A stretch of 64,000 nucleotides of DNA, taken from contig CAZPVD010000010.1 of NCBI GenBank assembly GCA_964589935.1, positions 75,554-139,553 of the forward strand, given 5' to 3'. The notes below the pieces were generated by a model. It had not been told where the DNA came from. It ran no database searches and saw only the letters and a program-made list of their open reading frames with translations. A program made the position numbers and the translations under genes. Source of the stretch: VHCN01 sp964589935 (GTDB lineage: Bacteria; Verrucomicrobiota; Verrucomicrobiia; Limisphaerales; VHCN01). Positions within the stretch are counted from its first letter, which is position 1; each line of letters opens with the position of its first letter. This document shows positions 25,518-34,547 of this stretch, piece by piece.

Positions 25518-26492
25518 TCACTTTGACCACTCGGCGTATTTCTCGGCGATCTTCGCCTGCGTCTCGTCGCCTTCGTGGAAAACAAACCGGTAGCGGAACG
25601 TGACGCTTTTGCCGTTGGCGAGGGTGAAGTTGCCTGCGTTCTTGTCGTCCTTCAGGTTCTCAAAGTGATGTTTGCCGAACGGGTTGGCGGCGAACAGGCC
25701 GTAATCGCGCACGTGCCACCACGTCGGGAAGCGCGGGTTGCCGGGGTGATCGAAAATGGCCACGCCGACGGTTTTGCCTTCCACCGGGCCGTAATAATCG
25801 CACCACGCGGCGCGCTTGCCCCACGTCTCGTTGTCGCGCACGCCCGTGCTCATGACGATGTGGCCTTCGCCGGGGTCGGACTTCTTCTGCCCCTTCGCTT
25901 TCGGCTTGGTGAGGCGCATGGATTCGGCGAGGCGGATGGCCATGACGCCGTCCTTGTCGTCGCCAAAGGTCACGTCGCCATCGGTCGCCTTCATTGTGAT
26001 TTCAAAATCAATCATGTGGTTGGCGTTGAAACGCAGCGTGCGTTCATCCTGCAAAAACGTGCGCCCATCAACCGAGACCCACTTGTTTTGCGTGGAGAGG
26101 ACTCCGACCTTCGCGCCGGACTTCACCTCGATGAATCGCTCGTGAACCATCTTCCCCGACTTCGGACCAACGCCCCAGAAGTCGTTTGAGTTGACGTTGA
26201 AATGCCCGAACCACAGCGATTGATGATGCGGATGGTCGTGCTCCTCGCCGGGCACGTCCTTCATCGGCCAGTTGCGCGTCATCGCCTGACCGCCCGGCCC
26301 GATGACCGGATAGCAGAACGGCTTGGGCACATCCTTGAAGTGATACTCCGTGAAGAGCTTTCCGCCGATCTCGACCCGCACGGATTTCTCATCCTGCGTG
26401 AGCTTGACGGAATCCACCGCGAAGGCGTGGGAGGTGGCGAATGCGACGCCGCAGAACGCGGCAAATAACGGAAGGCGAAGTTTTGGGGACAT
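25518..26492 (-). CDS. Secreted PmoA-like (DUF6807) protein
   Basis: A 324-residue exported protein of the 'methane oxygenase PmoA' family (PF14100/DUF6807); the family name is historical and these are not membrane methane monooxygenases. A signal peptide (1-25, cut after AFA) precedes GGKLFTEYHFKDVPKPFCYPVIGP, EEHDHPHHQSLWFGHF and a C-terminal FPTWWHVRDYGLFAANPFG, all typical. The GH-rich HDHPHHQS segment suggests a metal or substrate site. It is divergent from thiG and heads a two-gene unit with the Gfo/Idh enzyme, consistent with sugar breakdown. Confidence 0.82.
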   Translation of the reverse strand: MSPKLRLPLFAAFCGVAFATSHAFAVDSVKLTQDEKSVRVEIGGKLFTEYHFKDVPKPFCYPVIGPGGQAMTRNWPMKDVPGEEHDHPHHQSLWFGHFNVNSNDFWGVGPKSGKMVHERFIEVKSGAKVGVLSTQNKWVSVDGRTFLQDERTLRFNANHMIDFEITMKATDGDVTFGDDKDGVMAIRLAESMRLTKPKAKGQKKSDPGEGHIVMSTGVRDNETWGKRAAWCDYYGPVEGKTVGVAIFDHPGNPRFPTWWHVRDYGLFAANPFGKHHFENLKDDKNAGNFTLANGKSVTFRYRFVFHEGDETQAKIAEKYAEWSK

Positions 26493-26582
26493 GGTGCGCG
26501 CATGGTAAGACGGAGCGCGGGCCGGTCAACTTCAAAGGCTCGGCACTCGACACGTGCGCCGGACGCCACTACGCTGCGCGTG

Positions 26583-27359
26583 ATGTCGAATCTCGTCATC
26601 GCGGGACGCGAGTTCCGCTCACGACTCATCCTCGGCACGGGCAAGTTCTCCTCGCCCGAGGCCATGCGCTCTGCGCTGGACGCAAGCGGTTGCGAGCTGG
26701 TCACCGTCGCGCTGCGCCGCGCGGACCTGAGCGGCAAGCACGACCCGTTCGCGAACATTTTGGAGTTCATTGACCCGAAGCGGTATCTCCTTTTGCCCAA
26801 CACCAGCGGCGCGATGAACGCCGAGGAAGCCGTCCGCCTCGCGCGCCTCGCCGCCGCCGCCGGGTTGCCGAAGTGGGTGAAGCTCGAAATCCATCCCGAC
26901 CCGCGCTACTTGCTGCCCGATCCCGTCGAAACGTTGCGCGGCGCGGAACTGCTCGTGAAGGAGGGCTTCACCGTGCTGCCTTACATCAACGCCGACCCCG
27001 TGCTGGCGAAGCGGTTGCAAGACGTGGGCTGCGCGACGGTCATGCCGCTTGGCTCGCCCATCGGCTCAAATCGCGGCCTGCAAACGCGCGATCAACTCCG
27101 CATCATCATCGAGCAGGCCACCGTGCCGGTCGTCGTGGATGCCGGCATCGGCGCGCCAAGCCACGCGGCGGAAGCGATGGAACTGGGCGCGGACGCCGTG
27201 CTCGTCAACACCGCCATCGCGGTCGCAAGCGATCCGAACCGCATGGCCGTCGCCTTCAAGCTCGCCGTTGAAGCCGGACGCGAGGCCTATGAAGTTGGTC
27301 TCGCTGAACAGAGTGCCACCGCGAGCGCGACGAGTCCGCTCACGGGATTTTTGAATTAG
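26583..27359 (+). CDS. thiG: Thiazole synthase
   Basis: ThiG, 258 residues, which joins deoxyxylulose phosphate, dehydroglycine and ThiS-thiocarboxylate into the thiazole of thiamine. The segments SRLILGTGKFSS, LPNTSGAMNAEEAVRLARLA, VMPLGSPIGSNRGLQ and VVVDAGIGAPSHAAEAMELG are characteristic. The Schiff-base lysine is Lys100 in WVKLEIHPD. The other thiamine genes are not in the window. The ATG at 26583 gives the usual N-terminus. No TPP riboswitch is visible in the 90-base gap upstream. Confidence 0.95.
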   Translation: MSNLVIAGREFRSRLILGTGKFSSPEAMRSALDASGCELVTVALRRADLSGKHDPFANILEFIDPKRYLLLPNTSGAMNAEEAVRLARLAAAAGLPKWVKLEIHPDPRYLLPDPVETLRGAELLVKEGFTVLPYINADPVLAKRLQDVGCATVMPLGSPIGSNRGLQTRDQLRIIIEQATVPVVVDAGIGAPSHAAEAMELGADAVLVNTAIAVASDPNRMAVAFKLAVEAGREAYEVGLAEQSATASATSPLTGFLN

Positions 27360-27370
27360 CCGCGTTGAAC

Positions 27371-28384
27371 ATGCGTTCCCTTTCAATTCCACGAGTTCGC
27401 AAGCTGCTCGCCGCCGCGACGCGCGCGCGTGTGCTCGTCGTCGGCGACGTGATGCTCGACCAGTTCATCTGGGGCCGTGTCACGCGCATCTCGCCCGAGG
27501 CGCCGGTGCCCGTGGTCGAGTTCGAGCGCGAGAGCCTGATGCCCGGCGGCGCGGCGAACGTCGCGCGCAACCTCACCGCGCTCGGCGCGGCGACGGAAAT
27601 GTTCAGCGTCACCGGCCACGACGTTGCGGCGAACCAGCTCCGTCATCTGCTTGAAGAAAACCATGTCGGATGCCGCGGCCTGCTTGCCAGCGCCTTACGC
27701 ATGACGACAAAAAAAATCCGCCTCATCGCGCACCGGCAGCAGGTCGCGCGCGTGGACCGCGAGCGCCGCACGGAACTGGACGGCAAGACCGCGGGCCGGT
27801 TGTTTGCCTCGGTGCGCGCGCAGCTCGCCCGCGCGGATGCCATCATCGTTGGCGATTATGGCAAGGGCGTCGTGACGCAGGTGATGCTCGATGCGCTCAA
27901 GCGGCTTTGCCGCGAGCGCGGCGTGTGGTTGAGCCTCGATCCGAAGCCCGTGCATCATCTCGATCTGCGTGGTCTTTCGCTCATCACGCCGAACCGCACG
28001 GAAGCCTTTGAACTCGCCGGCCTCTCCGACGGCGCGCGTGGCGTTGAGCCGTTGAAGGACGCCGCGTTGCTGAATGCCGCTGACAAAATCCTCAACGATC
28101 TCCAGCCCGGGCTGCTGCTCATCACGCTTGGCGACCAAGGCATGTTGCTCTGCCAGCGCGGGCACGCGCCGTTTCACATTCCGACCGTGGCGCAGGAAGT
28201 TTTCGACGTGTCCGGCGCGGGCGACACGGTCATTGCGTCGTTCACGCTGGCTGTTGCGGCAGGCGCGTCGCCGGTGGAGGCGGCGATTTTCTCGAATCAC
28301 GCCGCGGGCGTTGTCGTGGGCAAGGTCGGCACCGCGACGGTGACGCCGGAGGAACTGCTCGCGAGCTTCAAACGGGAACAATGA
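27371..28384 (+). CDS. D-glycero-beta-D-manno-heptose 7-phosphate kinase (HldA-type)
   Basis: A 337-residue PfkB/ribokinase-family sugar kinase that matches the first domain of HldE/RfaE. It would phosphorylate heptose 7-phosphate at C1 in ADP-heptose synthesis for lipopolysaccharide. Motifs are VGDVMLDQFIWGRVTRISPEAPVPVV (shown in part), PGGAANVARNLTALG and the C-terminal DVSGAGDTVIASF with the catalytic Asp. The nucleotidyltransferase half of HldE is absent, so a separate HldC is expected elsewhere. I use the ATG at 27371; a TTG two codons earlier is also possible. Its stop codon overlaps the phosphatase start by four bases. Confidence 0.85.
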   Translation: MRSLSIPRVRKLLAAATRARVLVVGDVMLDQFIWGRVTRISPEAPVPVVEFERESLMPGGAANVARNLTALGAATEMFSVTGHDVAANQLRHLLEENHVGCRGLLASALRMTTKKIRLIAHRQQVARVDRERRTELDGKTAGRLFASVRAQLARADAIIVGDYGKGVVTQVMLDALKRLCRERGVWLSLDPKPVHHLDLRGLSLITPNRTEAFELAGLSDGARGVEPLKDAALLNAADKILNDLQPGLLLITLGDQGMLLCQRGHAPFHIPTVAQEVFDVSGAGDTVIASFTLAVAAGASPVEAAIFSNHAAGVVVGKVGTATVTPEELLASFKREQ

Positions 28385-28935
28385 AGCGCGCCGTCTTCCT
28401 CGACCGCGACGGGACGATCAATATTGAGAAGCACTTTCTCAGCGATCCGGCGCATCTGGAGCTTTTTCCCGGCGCGCTCGCGGCGATGAAGCAATTGCAG
28501 GACGCGGGCTTCCTCTTGTTCGTCGTCACGAACCAGTCCGGCATCGGGCGCGGCTATTATACCGAGGCCGACATGCACCGCGTGAACGAGCGCCTCATGG
28601 TCGAACTTGCCCTTGCCGGTGCGCGCCTCGCCAAGATTTATTTCGCGCCGGAAGCGCCGGAACAGCCGAGCCGCGGACGAAAGCCTTCGCCGCAGTTTCT
28701 CTTCGACGCGCGCGACGAGTTTGGCGTGGACCTCGCGCAAAGCTTCATCATCGGCGACAAGCCGAGCGACATCGAGTGCGGCAGGAACGCGGGCGTGCGG
28801 CAAAGCATCCTCGTGCGCACGGGCTACGGGGTGCAGACGGAACGCGAGCACGCCGGCAAACTTGGCTCGTGCGTGGTGGTGGACGATTTGCCCGCGGCGG
28901 TGAAGTGGATTCTCGAAACGTCCGGCGCCGCCTAG
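28381..28935 (+). CDS. gmhB: Heptose 1,7-bisphosphate 7-phosphatase-like HAD protein
   Basis: A 184-residue HAD phosphatase that matches GmhB/HisB-N: FLDRDGTINIEKHFLSDP (nucleophile DxDGT), VVTNQSGIGRGYYTE, and FIIGDKPSDIECGRNAG. By context it removes the 7-phosphate of heptose bisphosphate, the step after the kinase encoded directly upstream with an ATGA overlap. The zinc-binding Cys/His loop common in GmhB is missing: the equivalent stretch reads YFAPEAPEQPSRGRKPSPQ with no cysteine. It may therefore be a zinc-free variant, or have a related substrate. Confidence 0.8.
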   Translation: MKRAVFLDRDGTINIEKHFLSDPAHLELFPGALAAMKQLQDAGFLLFVVTNQSGIGRGYYTEADMHRVNERLMVELALAGARLAKIYFAPEAPEQPSRGRKPSPQFLFDARDEFGVDLAQSFIIGDKPSDIECGRNAGVRQSILVRTGYGVQTEREHAGKLGSCVVVDDLPAAVKWILETSGAA

Positions 28936-30356
28936 TCATCGGTCGCTTGCGGCGATTTCAGGAAACCGGCGCGGTCCATTTCGCCCCAGCCGGTTTCGCC
29001 GCGGAGATACTGGATGATTCCTTCGAGGCGCCAGATGTTGTTGAGCTGGCGGTATCCGAAATTTTCCGCGACGGCGACGAGCGCGAGCGTGCCGAGGTCT
29101 TTCACGCTGCCGGTGCGCGTGACGAAGAGTTCGAGCAGCAGCGAGCCGGTGCTGATGAAAATGCCGTAGGTGAAGGTGAGCATCACGTAGGCGAGAAAGA
29201 AGTCTCCCTGCAACTTGCCGAGCTTCCACGCGACGGGAATCGAAATGTATCCAAACAACTCCACGAGCGGCCCGACAAGGTCGAAGATGAAAAAGTAACC
29301 CATGCCGATGGTGCCGGCGGGACCGTAGCTGGCGTTGAAGATCATCGCGCGGTGCTTCACGAGCGTTTGCACCATGCCGCGCTGCCAGCGCATGCGCTGA
29401 CGGCGCAGCAGCCGCAACGTGGACGGCGCCTCGGTCCAGCAGATGGACTCGGGCACGTAACGCATCTGATACGGGATGTTGTTCTCGCGATGATAGCGGT
29501 GGAGCTTCACGACGATTTCCATGTCCTCGCCGACAGTGTGGTGCGAGTAGCCGCCGACTTTCACCGCGGCGCTGCGTTTGAAGACGCCGAACGCGCCCGA
29601 AATGATGAGCATGGCGTCGAGCCGGCTCCACGCGAGGCGCGAAATCAGGAACGAGCGGATGTATTCGATGGTCTGGAGCAGCGGCAGAAGCTGGTGCGGC
29701 AGGCCGGTTTCGATGACTTGTCCGGCGCGCACGGTGCAGCCGTTCACAATCTGGATGCGGCCGCCGACGGCGATCATCTGCTCCGGCTCCTCGATGAAGG
29801 GCTTCACGATTTGCAGCAGCGAGTCGTGGTCGAGCAGCGAATCGGCGTCCACGGCGCAGAAGAGCGGGAAGCGTGAGAGGTTGATGCCGGCGTTGAGCGC
29901 GTCGGATTTGCCCCCGTTTTCCTTGTCCACCACGAGCAGGCGCGGATAGCGTGACGAGCCGTAGATGCCGCGGATTTTTTTGCACGGCACGGCGTGCTGA
30001 TAGACGCGCTCGATGGGTTCGAGGCCGAGCGACTCGATGATGACTTGGAGCGTGCGGTCGGTGGAGCCGTCGTTCACCACGATGACCTCAAACTCCGGAT
30101 AGTGGAGCGAGAGCATCGAGTGGATGTTTTCGACGATGGTGTTTTGCTCGTTGTAGGCGGGGACGAGCAGCGAGATCGGCAGCGCGATGTCGCTCGTGAG
30201 CACCCAGAACGGATCGGCCCGCATCGCGCGGATGCGGGCACGGCGCACCTCGAAGTAGGCCACCACGAGCTGCCACGCGTAGAGAAAACTCTGCAGCACG
30301 AGCAGCGTGAAGATCATCACGTTGACGGCCCAGAGCGCCGTGGAAAGGAAGCTCAT
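28932..30356 (-). CDS. Processive GT2 family glycosyltransferase
   Basis: A 474-residue membrane glycosyltransferase of the cellulose synthase/PgaC type. An N-terminal membrane segment (about 8-33) precedes the catalytic domain with VPAYNEQ, NDGSTD (95-100), DAD (170-172), GED (277-279) and QRMRW (320-324), the D,D,D,QxxRW set of processive enzymes. Three or so membrane segments follow (about 345-430). It should make an extracellular or envelope polysaccharide from a UDP-sugar. Its ATG overlaps the stop of the HEAT-repeat gene by four bases (ATGA), so the two are translationally coupled. Confidence 0.87.
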   Translation of the reverse strand: MSFLSTALWAVNVMIFTLLVLQSFLYAWQLVVAYFEVRRARIRAMRADPFWVLTSDIALPISLLVPAYNEQNTIVENIHSMLSLHYPEFEVIVVNDGSTDRTLQVIIESLGLEPIERVYQHAVPCKKIRGIYGSSRYPRLLVVDKENGGKSDALNAGINLSRFPLFCAVDADSLLDHDSLLQIVKPFIEEPEQMIAVGGRIQIVNGCTVRAGQVIETGLPHQLLPLLQTIEYIRSFLISRLAWSRLDAMLIISGAFGVFKRSAAVKVGGYSHHTVGEDMEIVVKLHRYHRENNIPYQMRYVPESICWTEAPSTLRLLRRQRMRWQRGMVQTLVKHRAMIFNASYGPAGTIGMGYFFIFDLVGPLVELFGYISIPVAWKLGKLQGDFFLAYVMLTFTYGIFISTGSLLLELFVTRTGSVKDLGTLALVAVAENFGYRQLNNIWRLEGIIQYLRGETGWGEMDRAGFLKSPQATDD

Positions 30357-31555
30357 GCCGCCGTGCCTTTCTCCAGCAACAGCCCGCGCGCGATGTCCGC
30401 CGTGCGCGCGACCGGGCTTTGCGTTGCGAGCCAGAGCGCGTCGAGCCCCTTCGCGCCGAGTTTGTAGAGCGCCTCGGCCGCGTGATAGCGCACCCACCAG
30501 TTTTCATCCTTGAGCGCGCGTTCGAGCGCAACCACGGCGTCCTCGGAGCCGAGGTTGCCCGCGCAGATCGCGGCCTGCGCGCGCACCTCCGCGGTCGGGT
30601 CGTCGAGCGCGGCGATGATGCCGGGCAGCGCGCGCGGATCGTCAAGCCGGCTCAACGCCTGGACAACGGCAAGCTGGAGGTTCGTGGAAATGTTCCGCGT
30701 CCGGCGTCGTCGCTCCGGCTCGGGCGTGAAGGAACGGCGTTTGAGCTTGTTGGCGTCGAGCACCGATTTGCGGAACCCGCCTGATTCCTCAGCGGATTTT
30801 GCGGCATGAGACGTCATTCCCGGCGGCGCGGTGAGTTGCACCGGCACGCGCATGAGCTTGAGCATCGCAGGCACGGCGCGAAGGTCGCCGATGTGGCTGA
30901 GGGCATCCACGGCCATGAGCTTGACGGCCTCGCGGCCGCTGCCTTCGAGCACCTCGATGAGCTCGGGAACGGCGTCGCGGTTGAGCGAACGGAAAATGTC
31001 CTGCGCGGCGAGCGAGCGCGTCTCGGTGCCGAGCGCGAGCTTGTCAAGCAGGTCGGCGACGGAACGGGTCGCGTTGAGTTTGGCGAGTGAACGGGCGGCC
31101 TCGATGCGCACGTCCACGTCATCGTCGTCAAGCATGCGTTCGAGCGCGGCGATGCCAGTGGGATCGTTGAACGCGCCGAGCAGCGAGCAGGCCTCGGCGC
31201 GCTGCCACGCGAGGCGGCTGCGAAGCCGCGCGAGGCACTGGTCGCGCAGGCCCAGTTCGCGCATGAGCGCGACGACCTGCCCGGCGTATTCGCCGCGGAC
31301 TTTCGGCAGCAGTTCCGCGAAGAGGCGCACGAGGATTTTCTGGTCGCCTGGGCGAAGCTCGGATTTGAGTCGTGGAAGTGATTCGGGATTCTCGACACAT
31401 TCGAGGCCGAGCGCCATGAGTTCCTTGCTGCGGGACTGGATCGCGCGCGTCTGCCGCGCCTTGACCGCGCGATAGGCGATCACGCCGACAATCAGCACGA
31501 GCGACAAAGCGGCCAAGGCCAGCGACAACCCGGTGATGATCTGAAAAATGCCCAT
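30353..31555 (-). CDS. Membrane-anchored HEAT-repeat protein
   Basis: A 400-residue protein with one N-terminal membrane segment (about 5-30, ITGLSLALAALSLVLIVGVIAYRAV) and then a series of HEAT/PBS-lyase-type repeats. Repeats are visible as DPTGIAALERMLDDDDVDVRIEAARSLAKL (shown in part), AVPELIEVLEGSGREAVKLMAVDAL, DPRALPGIIAALDDPTAEVRAQA and AVVALERALKDENWWVRYHAAEAL. A low-complexity stretch (about 255-300) interrupts the array. It probably serves as a scaffold for the co-encoded GT2 enzyme. The start at 31555 puts the membrane segment at the N-terminus. Confidence 0.75.
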   Translation of the reverse strand: MGIFQIITGLSLALAALSLVLIVGVIAYRAVKARQTRAIQSRSKELMALGLECVENPESLPRLKSELRPGDQKILVRLFAELLPKVRGEYAGQVVALMRELGLRDQCLARLRSRLAWQRAEACSLLGAFNDPTGIAALERMLDDDDVDVRIEAARSLAKLNATRSVADLLDKLALGTETRSLAAQDIFRSLNRDAVPELIEVLEGSGREAVKLMAVDALSHIGDLRAVPAMLKLMRVPVQLTAPPGMTSHAAKSAEESGGFRKSVLDANKLKRRSFTPEPERRRRTRNISTNLQLAVVQALSRLDDPRALPGIIAALDDPTAEVRAQAAICAGNLGSEDAVVALERALKDENWWVRYHAAEALYKLGAKGLDALWLATQSPVARTADIARGLLLEKGTAA

Positions 31556-31633
31556 CGCGGAATCACTCGACACCACGAAGATAACCGTCAAGTGCCGCGT
31601 TCAAAGCGCAAAGTGCGTCCGGCAATGAAGCCG

Positions 31634-31999
31634 TCACTCGCCGAGAATCTTTCGCACGCGCGCGACGAGTTCCGCCGGGCTGAAGGGTTTCACGATGTAA
31701 TCCGCCGCACCGAGTTCGAGTCCGGCCACCACGTCCTTGTCCTTATTTTTCGCCGTAAGCATGATGACGGGGATGTCCTTGAGATCGGGCGATTCCTTCA
31801 CGCGGCGGAGCACTTCAAAGCCGTCCATCACCGGCATCATCGCATCGAGGATGACCAGCGCTGGGCGCTCAAGCGGAATAAGCCGCGCCGCCTCTTCGCC
31901 GTCTTTGGCGTGGACGACCTCGAAGCCCTGCTGCTTGAGCTTGAACTCGATGAGCTGGGCGGTCTGTGGCTCGTCCTCGGCCACTAAAATTTTGCGCAT
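31634..31999 (-). CDS. Single-domain response regulator (CheY-like)
   Basis: A 121-residue receiver domain without an output domain. The phospho-acceptor is Asp52 in VILDAMMPVMDG; Asp9 (AEDE), Thr82 (MLTAK) and Lys104 (IVKPFSPAEL) complete the active site. It lies 78 bases before the HEAT-repeat gene on the same strand. No histidine kinase is nearby, so the signal comes from elsewhere. The position suggests control of the polysaccharide module by protein contact. The ATG at 31999 is chosen over an upstream frame extension. Confidence 0.9.
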   Translation of the reverse strand: MRKILVAEDEPQTAQLIEFKLKQQGFEVVHAKDGEEAARLIPLERPALVILDAMMPVMDGFEVLRRVKESPDLKDIPVIMLTAKNKDKDVVAGLELGAADYIVKPFSPAELVARVRKILGE

Positions 32000-32093
32000 G
32001 GCATAAAGGTAACGGCACGCGAACACTGGCTCAAGCCCTTTCAAATCCGGCGCATCCGCGCAACCGGACATTCGCGCCGCTTGAACGCAACCA

Positions 32094-33671
32094 TCAGGAG
32101 AACGTGCGGAGAATTTTGCGCCAGATGAGCGTGCCCGTTTCGCGTGCCGCGGGAATCCGCAGCAACAGGCCGAGAATCGCGTAGAGCAGCGCCGCGCTGC
32201 TCGCGGGCACGAACACCGCGCCGATGCGGTCCTGGATGCGCGCGTGGCCGTAGTAGCGTTCCCACATCCACCACGCGAGCCACGCGGTCACGGCGGCGGC
32301 GGCGGCGGCGGCGATGTTCGGGCCGAGGCTTCTCTGCAAGGCGCCGAGTCCGAGATGGTCGAGGCGGTCGCGCAGCGCGAGCAGGAGGAACCACGCGTTG
32401 AAGCCCGCGCTCACGCTGTTCGCCACGCCGAGTCCGCCCTGCGCGAGGCCAAGCCCGCCGTGCCCGCGCGGCAGCACCATCCAGAAGGCGAGGATGATGT
32501 TCGACACGAGGCAGACGAGGCTGATCTTCATCGGCGTGGCCGTGTCGCCGAGCGCGTAGAAGGCGCGCGCCACGATGTTCACGATGGAGAAGAACACCAG
32601 CCCCGGCGCGAGGCATTGCAGCGCGAAGGCCGCGCGCGCAGTGGACTGCGGGTCGAAGCGCCCGCGCTCGAAGAGCAGCCGCACGATTGGCTCGGCCAGC
32701 ACGAGCAGCAGCACGGAGGCGAGCAGGTTCACGAAGATGATGTAGCTCAGGCCCTGCCGGAGCGTGGCGCGGAACTCGCTGAAGTTTTTTTCAATCGCGA
32801 GCCCCGTGAGCGTTGGCAGCAGATACGTGGCGAGCGAAATGCCGAACACGCCCTGCGGCAGCTCCATCAGGCGCGTAGCGTAGCCGAACGACGCGACGAT
32901 CTGCGGGTCAATCCAGAACGACAAACTCTGCGTGAGCACGACGTTGATCTGGAACGCCGCGACGCCGATGGTGCCAGGGATCATCTGCATGACGACACGC
33001 CGCACCGTGTCGTTGCCCCACGGCCAGACCCACTGGAAGCGGAAGCCTTCCTTGCGCAGCGTCGGGATTTGAAAGCCCGCCTGCGCCACGCCCGCGAGCA
33101 GCACGCCGACCGCGAGCGCGAAGATTTGTTCATCCAGCCGCCGGCCAAACAGAGGCGCGAGCCAGAGGACCGAGGCGATCATGACAACGTTGAGCATCGT
33201 CGCGCCGAGCGCCGGGATGAAGAAGTGGCCGCGCGCGTTGAGGATGCCGATGAACACCGCCGCGATGCACACGAGCAGCATGTAGGGGAACATCACGCGC
33301 AGCAGCTCGAGCATCAGGCGCGTCTTGGCGTCGAAGTCGTTCGCGTCGAGCGCGTAGGTGATGCCGATGACCGCGCCGATGCTGATGACGCCGGCGGCGA
33401 GCGTGAGCGCGCAGATGACGGCGTTCGCCGCGCGCCATACGGCGGTCTTGTCGGCGGACTTCTCCTTTTCCTTGAACATCGGGATGAAGGCCGCGGTGAG
33501 CGCGCCCTCGCCGAGCAGGCGGCGGAAGAGGTTCGGAATCTGGAACGCGAGCACGAACGCCCCCGCGACCGCGCTGTCCCCCATGAAGCGCGCATAGACC
33601 ATCTCCCGCACCATGCCGAGCAGCCTGCTGGCGAGGGTGGCCGCGCCCATGGCGCCGGAAGACTTGAGCAT
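32094..33671 (-). CDS. murJ: Lipid II flippase MurJ
   Basis: A 525-residue polytopic membrane protein of the MurJ/MviN family, which flips lipid II for peptidoglycan synthesis. The N-terminus ATLASRLLGMVREMVYARFMGDS is diagnostic, as are ALVFAFQIPNLFRRLLGEGALTAAFIP-type segments near residue 50 and the motif VMFPYMLLVCIAAVFIGILNARGHF (both shown in part). About 14 membrane segments are expected. I used the ATG at 33671; a GTG three codons upstream (33680) is possible. It precedes the response regulator gene on the same strand and is divergent from a pseudopilin gene. Confidence 0.93.
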   Translation of the reverse strand: MLKSSGAMGAATLASRLLGMVREMVYARFMGDSAVAGAFVLAFQIPNLFRRLLGEGALTAAFIPMFKEKEKSADKTAVWRAANAVICALTLAAGVISIGAVIGITYALDANDFDAKTRLMLELLRVMFPYMLLVCIAAVFIGILNARGHFFIPALGATMLNVVMIASVLWLAPLFGRRLDEQIFALAVGVLLAGVAQAGFQIPTLRKEGFRFQWVWPWGNDTVRRVVMQMIPGTIGVAAFQINVVLTQSLSFWIDPQIVASFGYATRLMELPQGVFGISLATYLLPTLTGLAIEKNFSEFRATLRQGLSYIIFVNLLASVLLLVLAEPIVRLLFERGRFDPQSTARAAFALQCLAPGLVFFSIVNIVARAFYALGDTATPMKISLVCLVSNIILAFWMVLPRGHGGLGLAQGGLGVANSVSAGFNAWFLLLALRDRLDHLGLGALQRSLGPNIAAAAAAAVTAWLAWWMWERYYGHARIQDRIGAVFVPASSAALLYAILGLLLRIPAARETGTLIWRKILRTFS

Positions 33672-33788
33672 CTGGGACACGCCGCGCGAGGCTAAGGATG
33701 GACGGCCAAAGTGCAAAGAGCAAAGTTCGCTGCCGCTCTTGACAAGGACGCCTGTCATTGGCACTTTGCCAGAACAACGGCCCAACCC

Positions 33789-34547
33789 ATGAATGGCAAT
33801 TTTCACTTGCCCCGGCGAACCTCGGCCTTCACGCTCATCGAACTGCTCGTCGTCATCGCCATCATCGCGATTCTGGCGGGGCTGTTGCTGCCCGCGCTCG
33901 GCAAGGCCAAAGGCCAGGCGCACAAGGCCAGTTGCGCCTCCAACCTCAAGCAGTTCAGCACCGCGGTGATGCTCTACATTGACGACCACAACGACACGCT
34001 GCCGGGATCGTGCTCCGACGGGCAGATTCCAAATTACCGCACCAACGCCAGCGCCAACGCGCAGACGTTTGCCAATGCGGCCATTTATTATGTGGCCACC
34101 TATGCCGGCCTGCCCGCCCCCTCGACAAAGTGGGTGCAGGCCAAGCTCATGTTGTGCCCCGGCTTCGCGCGTAACGCCCCGCGCGTCAGCGGCACAAGTT
34201 ACTCGACCAACCCGGTGCCTTACCGCCTTAATCCAACCGGCATCTTCGTGCCGAACCGCGCGGGCAGCCGGCCCTTTGGCCAGGGGGCCGGAACCAATGT
34301 CCTCGGCGGCATCTCCGCGCATCTTGATCCTGTAAAGATGTCGCAGATTCTCGTGCCGGCCAAAGAGTGGATGATCGTGGACGTGGACAAGATCAACACG
34401 CCGCTCGGCACGCCGCCGCTGACCAACGGCTGGTGGTTCCAGTTGCCGGCCGCGGCCGTCCACGGCAACCGCACCAACGCGATGGCCGCGTGGTTCGACG
34501 GCCACGCCGAGTTCAAGAAAACGGCCTCCAACCTGCGCAATCCGTAG
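33789..34547 (+). CDS. Type II pseudopilin-like protein
   Basis: A 252-residue prepilin-like protein. Its N-terminus is a basic leader followed by AFTLIELLVVIAIIAILAG, with a KAKGQAHKASCASNLKQFS helix after it. The C-terminal part holds a WFDGHAEFKK motif of the H-x-DG kind found in DUF1559-like proteins. No pilus or secretion machinery is encoded nearby. The ATG at 33789 is the closest start to the leader peptide. It is divergent from murJ. Confidence 0.85.
   Translation: MNGNFHLPRRTSAFTLIELLVVIAIIAILAGLLLPALGKAKGQAHKASCASNLKQFSTAVMLYIDDHNDTLPGSCSDGQIPNYRTNASANAQTFANAAIYYVATYAGLPAPSTKWVQAKLMLCPGFARNAPRVSGTSYSTNPVPYRLNPTGIFVPNRAGSRPFGQGAGTNVLGGISAHLDPVKMSQILVPAKEWMIVDVDKINTPLGTPPLTNGWWFQLPAAAVHGNRTNAMAAWFDGHAEFKKTASNLRNP

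Noticed and set aside
26493..26582. TPP riboswitch before thiG
   Set aside because: The 90-base gap shows no thi-box pattern.
28776..29876. 366-residue open frame on the plus strand
   Set aside because: Antisense to the GT2 gene, whose D,D,D,QxxRW motifs are intact.
32244..33695. 483-residue open frame on the plus strand
   Set aside because: Antisense to murJ and composed of Arg, Glu, Ala and His; no recognisable domain.
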